NCBI GenBank assembly: GCA_024275215.1 | Contig: JAJRZO010000163.1 | Coordinates: forward strand, 1-11,072 | Direction of reading: 5' to 3' | Source of the DNA: Candidatus Zixiibacteriota bacterium | GTDB taxonomy: Bacteria; Zixibacteria; MSB-5A5; JAABVY01; JAHJOQ01 | Length of the DNA stretch: 11,072 nucleotides | Shown here: one piece after another, positions 6,755 to 11,072 of the stretch | How the letters are laid out: every line of letters starts with the position of its first letter | How positions within the stretch are numbered: position 1 is the stretch's first letter | Made by a program: the position numbers and the translations under genes | Notes under the pieces: model-generated | Databases searched by the model: none | The model's input: only the letters and a program-made list of their open reading frames with translations | Told to the model about the DNA's origin: nothing

Positions 6755-7892
6755 GTGCACCGATCCGTTCAGGTCTTTCTTCTTCAACCAGCTTGCAAAA
6801 TGCTTCGAACAATGATTGCACTTCGATATACTCTATGCGATAGAAGTCGGGTGAATTGATTGCTCTCACGCATGGATTGAATGGTCGCCAGACCTCAAAG
6901 TTTTCCATGTTACCGACGTACATCACAAGTGTGGGAAGATTTACACAACTCGCAATGTGGCCTATCGATGTGTCAGGTGTAATAAGAAAATCGAGATGCT
7001 TCAGCAATCCGGCAATTTCGCGGATCGAACACCCTTCGGGAACAGAATATATGCGTTCCCGACTCGACTCTTTCAGTTTCTCGATTTTCCAGCGTTCATC
7101 GGGAGCAGCCGACAGCACAAACGCCGCCCCTTGAAATCTACCCTGAAGCATCGGGAGTAATTCGATATATTTTTCGACCGGCCACGTCCGCGCAGGTCTT
7201 CCTGCGGAAAGGTTGATCCCCACAAGAATATCATGTTGTTCCCGCAAAGGTGCGGTAAATGCCAAAGCTTTTTGCTCATCGTCAGCTGTTAGATACATTT
7301 TCGGGACAAGATCGCATTCATCCAAAGGGATGTCGAAAAGGCTCAATATCGACGCTGTCGACTCGACAATGTGCGGACTTCCTGCTGCTGACGGATCGAC
7401 AGTCAGATCGAAAAACTGTCCGATTCTCGGCTTGCCGGCACCGAGTTTGAATGATCCGGGTCCGATCAGCGACATCAGAATAGTTGCAGTCACGGACTCG
7501 CCGACGGTCATATCGACAATGGCATCATACCTGCGTTTTCTCATTTCGATAATGCGTCGCAGATCGTCGAGCGGCTTTTTCCGGTAGAACATTATTCGCG
7601 AGATGTTGGGATCATGCTGTATAATCATATTGTTGTCACGACCACAGAGGACATCAATTTCGACCTTAGGATAGAATTGTTTCAGGGAGTGAAAAACAGG
7701 CAGAGATATAATCATATCACCAAGTTTATCGTGCCTGACAAACAGGACTCGACGAATTTTCCTCGGATCGAATTTCCTGATTACTCGACGCACACCACCA
7801 AATGCTACGAACCAAACAAGGATCATCCATTTGAAGCCGATTTCGATGTTCTTAAGAAATCGGTCGGTTCGTTTTTTCGGATCCAATCCCAT
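6747..7892 (-). CDS. GT9 family glycosyltransferase (heptosyltransferase-like)
   Basis: The 381-residue protein has the GT9 (ADP-heptose:LPS heptosyltransferase) GT-B layout. The N-domain opens with VLFVRHDKLGDMIISLP (49-65), whose Asp59 fits the conserved GD of the family. The C-domain has VGINLSAGRPARTWP (224-238) and the donor-binding TPDTSIGHIAS (305-315). Family members add L,D-heptose to the LPS inner core on the cytosolic face; another sugar is possible here. Before the catalytic domain lie about 45 extra residues with a hydrophobic stretch WMILVWFVAFGG (22-33), perhaps a membrane anchor. The ATG at 7892 has AGGA nine bases upstream and overlaps the exporter gene by 41 bases. An ATG at 7826 would avoid the overlap but lacks a ribosome site. 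The stop overlaps the GT2 start by eight bases. Confidence 0.9.
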   Translation of the reverse strand: MGLDPKKRTDRFLKNIEIGFKWMILVWFVAFGGVRRVIRKFDPRKIRRVLFVRHDKLGDMIISLPVFHSLKQFYPKVEIDVLCGRDNNMIIQHDPNISRIMFYRKKPLDDLRRIIEMRKRRYDAIVDMTVGESVTATILMSLIGPGSFKLGAGKPRIGQFFDLTVDPSAAGSPHIVESTASILSLFDIPLDECDLVPKMYLTADDEQKALAFTAPLREQHDILVGINLSAGRPARTWPVEKYIELLPMLQGRFQGAAFVLSAAPDERWKIEKLKESSRERIYSVPEGCSIREIAGLLKHLDFLITPDTSIGHIASCVNLPTLVMYVGNMENFEVWRPFNPCVRAINSPDFYRIEYIEVQSLFEAFCKLVEEERPERIGAHE

Positions 7893-9759
7893 TGCCGTTA
7901 ATCCTGAATTGCAAATTATACAATTTCTGATAAAGCCCCGACGTGGAGACCAGTTCATCATGAGTTCCGGTCTGCACAAGTTTTCCCTTGTTCAGCACAA
8001 GAATCTTATCCGCATGAAGAATAGTCGAAAGCCTGTGCGCAATTACGAGTACTGTCCGCCCGACCATAAGCTGATCTATCGCTTCCTGTACAAGTTGTTC
8101 CGACTCTGTGTCAAGCGCTGATGTCGCTTCATCGAAAATCAAAATCTGAGGGCTGCGCAAAATAGCGCGAGCTATTGCGATTCGTTGACGCTGCCCGCCG
8201 GAAAGCATGACACCGCGATTGCCGATTGGCGTGTCATAGCCCTTCTCAAATGATGAAATAAACTCATCTGCGTTCGCAATTTTCGCCGCTCGCCTGACAG
8301 CCACATCATCGATGTCATCCATGCCATAGGAAATGTTTGCGCCGATAGTGTCATTGAACAGCATCGTCTCCTGTGTAACGATTCCGAACAATGATCTCAG
8401 CGAGTTTATTTCTACATCGCGCAGATCCAAACCGTCGATTCTAATTCCGCCCGCAGTCGGATCATAGAATCGTGGCAGCAGGTCAAGCAGTGTAGACTTG
8501 CCCGCGCCGGATGGTCCTACAACCGCAACAATCTCTCCGCGCCTGACATCGAACGAAATGTCATGCAGAACTTCAGCGCCATCTATATACTCAAATGACA
8601 CATGGTCGTATACGATTCGATCTGTCAGACGGTCGATCCTGGCCGCATTCGGCTTGCTGGTGATAGTCACTGTTGTGTCGAGGACTTCGAATATCCGGTC
8701 CGCAGCCGCAAGACCCTCCTGAACCTTGATATGCAGGTTCGACAAAGACTTGGCAGGCGAGATGATCGAGAACATGGCAAGAATATACAGCATGAATTCC
8801 TCAGGCTTGAGCAATTCAGCGCCAAGCACTTGTTTACCGCCATACCATAATATGATAACACCGGCAGTTGTGCCGAGCAGTTCATTGATCGGGTTCGACA
8901 ATAGCTGCAGCCGGGAAATCTTGAGCAGCGCCGTGAAATACTCATGCGTCTTTGACATAAATTTAGCTATTTCGTATTTAGCCGCCCCGAACGCTCTGAC
9001 TACCCTGACATTAGATACATTTTCTTCAAGTACTGCATTAACATCTGCCATTCGTTCCTGCGCTCGCGTAGACACCTTTCTAAGCACTCTCCCAATAAGA
9101 TAGATAATGTAGAAACTGATCGGCAACACGATGATCGTAACGATTGTCAGCTTCCATGACAGGATCACCATGAAACAAATATAAATCAGAATCAGGAGAG
9201 GTTCTCTGATAATGCGATTGAATCCCTGATCGAGTGATTCGCGCAGAACATTGACATCGTTGGTCACGCGAGACAGAAGTTCTCCTGTGCGTGCGCCATG
9301 AAAATAGCTGAGCGATAACTTCTGGAACTGGGAGAACAGGGAATCCCTGAGATTCTTGATAAACTTCTGCTCGACATACGCCATCAGGTAGCCCTGAAAA
9401 TAGAAAAAGAGCGCCTTCGCAACAGCAAGAATAACAACGAGTGTGCAAAGATTCTTCAGTGTTACAAGCGACGACGGATCAAGAATCAGACTGTCTATGA
9501 ATCCCTGAAGCGATACTTTTATACTTGTAATAAAATTAGTGACACTGTTGACAACAGCATTGCTTGAAGCTGCCGTATTGATCCCCACAGTGTCTGGATT
9601 CTCCGCCCCTCCGCCTATGAAAAGCGTTCTCAGCAATGGCCCGATCATCCAGATGAGCGCACCTGAAAGCAACGCAAACATCACCATGCAGAAAGCCGAC
9701 AGCGTCACATGCTTCCAGTATGGTTTGATCAGGCCTATAACACGTCGGAGTGTCGGCAC
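7852..9759 (-). CDS. msbA: MsbA-like ABC exporter (fused membrane and ATPase domains)
   Basis: This 635-residue half-transporter would dimerise in the inner membrane and flip a lipid-linked substrate, most likely lipid A-core given the LPS-type glycosyltransferases behind it. The membrane domain (about 1-345) carries six helices, with typical coupling sequences LSLSYFHGARTGELLSRVTND (148-168) and NVRVVRAFGA (250-259). The ATPase domain (about 380-615) is complete: Walker A GPSGAGKST (415-423), Q-loop Gln463, signature LSGGQ (519-523), Walker B ILIFDE (539-544) with catalytic Glu544, D-loop SALD (547-550) and H-loop His575. It is about 50 residues longer than E. coli MsbA, mainly in the first periplasmic loop (about 48-100). 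The start is GTG at 9759 with GAGGG four bases upstream; in-frame ATG is absent nearby. A multidrug exporter of the same fold is the main alternative. Confidence 0.93.
   Translation of the reverse strand: MPTLRRVIGLIKPYWKHVTLSAFCMVMFALLSGALIWMIGPLLRTLFIGGGAENPDTVGINTAASSNAVVNSVTNFITSIKVSLQGFIDSLILDPSSLVTLKNLCTLVVILAVAKALFFYFQGYLMAYVEQKFIKNLRDSLFSQFQKLSLSYFHGARTGELLSRVTNDVNVLRESLDQGFNRIIREPLLILIYICFMVILSWKLTIVTIIVLPISFYIIYLIGRVLRKVSTRAQERMADVNAVLEENVSNVRVVRAFGAAKYEIAKFMSKTHEYFTALLKISRLQLLSNPINELLGTTAGVIILWYGGKQVLGAELLKPEEFMLYILAMFSIISPAKSLSNLHIKVQEGLAAADRIFEVLDTTVTITSKPNAARIDRLTDRIVYDHVSFEYIDGAEVLHDISFDVRRGEIVAVVGPSGAGKSTLLDLLPRFYDPTAGGIRIDGLDLRDVEINSLRSLFGIVTQETMLFNDTIGANISYGMDDIDDVAVRRAAKIANADEFISSFEKGYDTPIGNRGVMLSGGQRQRIAIARAILRSPQILIFDEATSALDTESEQLVQEAIDQLMVGRTVLVIAHRLSTILHADKILVLNKGKLVQTGTHDELVSTSGLYQKLYNLQFRINGNGIGSEKTNRPIS
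7902..7905 (-). promoter_or_regulatory. Ribosome binding site inside the upstream gene
   Basis: AGGA on the minus strand lies nine bases before the ATG at 7892, within the last codons of the ABC exporter gene. It favours the overlapping start for the GT9 gene over a later one at 7826. Confidence 0.45.
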
Positions 9760-9763
9760 ATCA

Positions 9764-9768
9764 CCCTC
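9764..9768 (-). promoter_or_regulatory. Ribosome binding site deciding a GTG start
   Basis: GAGGG on the minus strand ends four bases before the GTG at 9759. Two nearby ATG codons (at 9770 and 9761) are in another frame, so the GTG is the credible start of the exporter gene. Confidence 0.6.
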
Positions 9769-9779
9769 ATAGTCAGTTC

Positions 9780-9816
9780 AAAAAACAAATGTCAGGCATA
9801 CGATACACGCCTGACA
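9780..9816 (-). terminator. Intrinsic-terminator-shaped leader hairpin before the exporter gene
   Basis: On the minus strand TGTCAGGC (9816-9809) pairs exactly with GCCTGACA (9797-9790). With G-U pairs allowed, three more pairs extend it to an 11-bp stem with a 5-base loop. A U-rich tail, TTTGTTTTTT, follows at 9789-9780. This is a good intrinsic terminator shape. It lies between the predicted exporter promoter and the exporter start at 9759, so it may end transcription from the lipoprotein gene, act as an attenuator in the 5' leader, or serve as an operator-like palindrome. Confidence 0.65.
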
Positions 9817-9829
9817 ATGAACAACAATA

Positions 9830-9858
9830 ATACTACGCCGTCCAGCCCGATTTGTCAA
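9830..9858 (-). promoter_or_regulatory. Sigma-70-like promoter for the exporter/glycosyltransferase/rel gene run
   Basis: The minus strand shows a perfect -35 box TTGACA (9858-9853), a 17-base spacer and a -10 box TAGTAT (9835-9830, four of six consensus bases). An overlapping TATTAT (9832-9827) matches better but leaves a 20-base spacer. Transcription would begin around 9820-9824, giving a leader of about 62 bases that contains the hairpin at 9816-9790. It is the only good promoter I see between the lipoprotein gene and the nine-gene run. Confidence 0.6.
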
Positions 9859-9884
9859 CAACGAGGTGCACAGCAAATGTGTAT

Positions 9885-9961
9885 GGGGCTGTCCCGGAAG
9901 AAAGAGTAGTAGAAGCAGGTCATGTTCTGAATGCGGCGGAACGGGATGAGGAACAAGCCCC
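9885..9961. repeat. Imperfect inverted repeat with IS-end-like arms
   Basis: GGGGCTGTCCC (9885-9895) pairs with GGAACAAGCCCC (9950-9961) across one bulge and one G-U pair. A second, crossing pairing joins AATGCGG (9930-9936) and CCGCATT (9961-9967). The arm sequence GGGGCTGTCCC resembles terminal inverted repeats of some insertion sequences, but no transposase is present. It lies just past the lipoprotein gene and may be a small non-autonomous repeat, or a structured 3' end of that transcript. Confidence 0.35.
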
Positions 9962-9985
9962 CGCATTTTCCTTATAGTTACTCTC

Positions 9986-10735
9986 CTAATCCGGCTCGAA
10001 ATACTCAATCCGCTCCCAGTCGGAAACATCGGGCATACTGAATTTGACATCCGGCACTGGGCCGTATCGCTGCTCGATAAACTTCAACTTGATGGTCGCA
10101 CCATTTTTATCGTTTATAAGTTTAATCTGCCTTAGCTGATAGAACGGGAATTTGTCTTTGAACCTGAAAAGTTTGATTTCAATACGAATCGGATCAGACT
10201 TGCTGATATAGATAATCTCTCTCACATGGTCATTTTTCACGTGGAGTTCTCTATTCCATACTGAGCAATTATCTTCGAGTGTTGGATTTTCAGGACGGCA
10301 CAGAAGTCTTCCTGCAAGGATTGATCTCAGTTTCTCTACGACATAACCGTAGTGCCCGAGATCAGGCCGTATCAAGCCGGAAATCAATCCGTCGTAGTAT
10401 TGCTTCTCCCCCATCATGAGAAATTTCAGCATGGAACCGGAAATGACACCCTTGAAACTCCCCTTGCCAACAAAACCGCCGGAGAAGAATGCAGTCGAAT
10501 CATTCCTGTGATATATCTCGATATTAAATCGTTTTGTCAGCTTCGGCGACCTGATTGTCATCTGCGCTAATTGCGCAATGGTTTTGTCGGCGGCTAATTC
10601 CGCATGACGATTGATCGCCTTAAGTGAACTCATCTCGATATCTGACATATCGCGAAAGACTCTTGTCTGGGAGCACTCCGCAAGGAACAGTATTCCCGTC
10701 GCGATACAAACTGCAAGGGTCATGCGGCGTATCAT
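9986..10735 (-). CDS. Predicted lipoprotein, possibly LolA/LolB-like fold
   Basis: The 249-residue protein begins with Arg3-Arg4, a hydrophobic core and LAEC ending at Cys21, a lipobox-like site although Glu at -1 is unusual. The mature part starts with a charged helix (about 28-60), followed by strand-rich sequence. The alternating blocks IEIYHRND, GSFKGVISGSMLKFL and IRIEIKLFRF, then IKLKFIEQRYGPVPDVKFSMP near the end, remind me of LolA/LolB-like lipoprotein carriers and of DUF4292-type lipoproteins. This is pattern impression only. Cys146 and Cys157 could form a disulfide. I chose the ATG at 10735, one base after the protease stop, because it places the signal peptide at the very N-terminus; an upstream GTG-type start at 10750 would overlap the protease gene. 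No clear ribosome site is seen, so coupling to the protease gene is likely. Confidence 0.8.
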   Translation of the reverse strand: MIRRMTLAVCIATGILFLAECSQTRVFRDMSDIEMSSLKAINRHAELAADKTIAQLAQMTIRSPKLTKRFNIEIYHRNDSTAFFSGGFVGKGSFKGVISGSMLKFLMMGEKQYYDGLISGLIRPDLGHYGYVVEKLRSILAGRLLCRPENPTLEDNCSVWNRELHVKNDHVREIIYISKSDPIRIEIKLFRFKDKFPFYQLRQIKLINDKNGATIKLKFIEQRYGPVPDVKFSMPDVSDWERIEYFEPD

Positions 10736-10736
10736 G

Positions 10737-11072
10737 CTAATACGGCACACCTGTGAAGAAGCTGAAGAAAAATCTCACGAATGGCCCGATAATCATCCAG
10801 ATAGCAGAGTAGCCGGTCAGGAAACCGATCCCGATCAGAACCATCAAACCAAACGGGCCGATTCGTTCGAGTTGAATCGCGATATAATCATACTTGTCAG
10901 GCAGCAATCCGAACAGGACTTTTGAGCCGTCCAGCGGCGGAAGTGGAATCATATTGAAAAACGCAAGCGCGCAGTTTATCAGTACACCATAAGCGCAGAA
11001 CCGTAATGCAATCTCACTGAATTGATTCATGGGAATCATATACTGCACTGACCTGAAGAGAATTCCGAACCC
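10737..11072 (-). CDS. Site-2 protease family (M50) membrane metalloprotease, C-terminal part
   Basis: The frame is open through the right window edge, so the N-terminal half with the HExxH zinc motif is not visible. The 111 visible residues include the second catalytic signature FNMIPLPPLDG, whose LDG aspartate is the third zinc ligand in M50 proteases, preceded by a conserved membrane segment (YGVLINCALAF). Two further hydrophobic segments (GLMVLIGIGFL and WMIIGPFVRFFFSF) end the protein. The short C-terminus without a PDZ domain fits the compact YwhC-like M50 group rather than RseP. Such proteases cut transmembrane helices of regulatory or signal proteins inside the inner membrane. A GTG at 11048 is an internal codon, not the start. 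The stop lies one base before the lipoprotein start. Confidence 0.88.
   Translation of the reverse strand, partial: GFGILFRSVQYMIPMNQFSEIALRFCAYGVLINCALAFFNMIPLPPLDGSKVLFGLLPDKYDYIAIQLERIGPFGLMVLIGIGFLTGYSAIWMIIGPFVRFFFSFFTGVPY

Noticed and set aside
6755..6787. TTG start extending the GT2 enzyme by 11 residues
   Set aside because: The added residues precede the conserved first strand and lie inside the GT9 gene; the ATG at 6754 fits the family better.
9778..10050. Minus-strand open frame of about 90 codons between the exporter and lipoprotein genes
   Set aside because: It overlaps the lipoprotein gene out of frame, is rich in Leu, Pro and His in a biased way, lacks a ribosome site, and runs through the promoter and hairpin.
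1..11072. CRISPR array, tRNA or rRNA genes, toxin-antitoxin or phage-defence genes
   Set aside because: No regularly spaced direct repeats, tRNA cloverleaf or rRNA sequence, or defence-type domain was found on either strand by reading.

Overview
The window looks like chromosomal DNA from a Gram-negative (didermic) bacterium of moderate G+C content. An MsbA-type exporter next to three glycosyltransferases of LPS-core type implies an outer membrane with LPS or a related glycolipid. No gene fixes the taxon. The mix of genes, and an interspersed repeat at the left end, remind me of uncultured FCB-group lineages such as Zixibacteria, but that is a low-confidence impression. No rRNA, tRNA, CRISPR array, phage gene or intact transposase is visible.

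Every recognisable gene is on the minus strand, so the window reads from right to left. At the right edge (11072 to 9986) lies the C-terminal part of a site-2 protease (M50) membrane metalloprotease, cut by the window end. It is followed one base later by a predicted lipoprotein. Next comes a non-coding stretch (9985 to 9760) holding an imperfect inverted repeat, a good sigma-70-like promoter (TTGACA, 17 bases, TAGTAT) and, just downstream of it, a terminator-shaped hairpin with a U-tract.

That promoter faces a tightly packed run of nine genes (9759 to 309): an MsbA-like ABC exporter, a GT9 heptosyltransferase-like enzyme, a WaaE/KdtX-like GT2, a GT4 glycosyltransferase, a bifunctional (p)ppGpp synthetase/hydrolase (Rel), a membrane-anchored TPR protein, a ComF-family phosphoribosyltransferase, a stand-alone Smr-domain protein and an exported protein of unknown function. 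Junctions are overlaps of 41, 8, 4 and 4 bases or gaps of 3 to 44 bases, so one long transcript is plausible. The first four genes would build and flip an LPS-like glycolipid. The later genes are housekeeping or stress functions that may share only the transcript.

The last 308 bases at the left hold no convincing gene. They contain a perfect 9-bp GC-rich hairpin, a 10-bp inverted repeat spanning about 140 bases, and sequence resembling a dispersed repeat. The window is mostly ordinary and I see no clear new defence or mobile system. The points most worth checking are the leader hairpin before the exporter gene, a 13-bp perfect palindrome inside the TPR gene, and an unusual GFDD motif in the synthetase domain of Rel.
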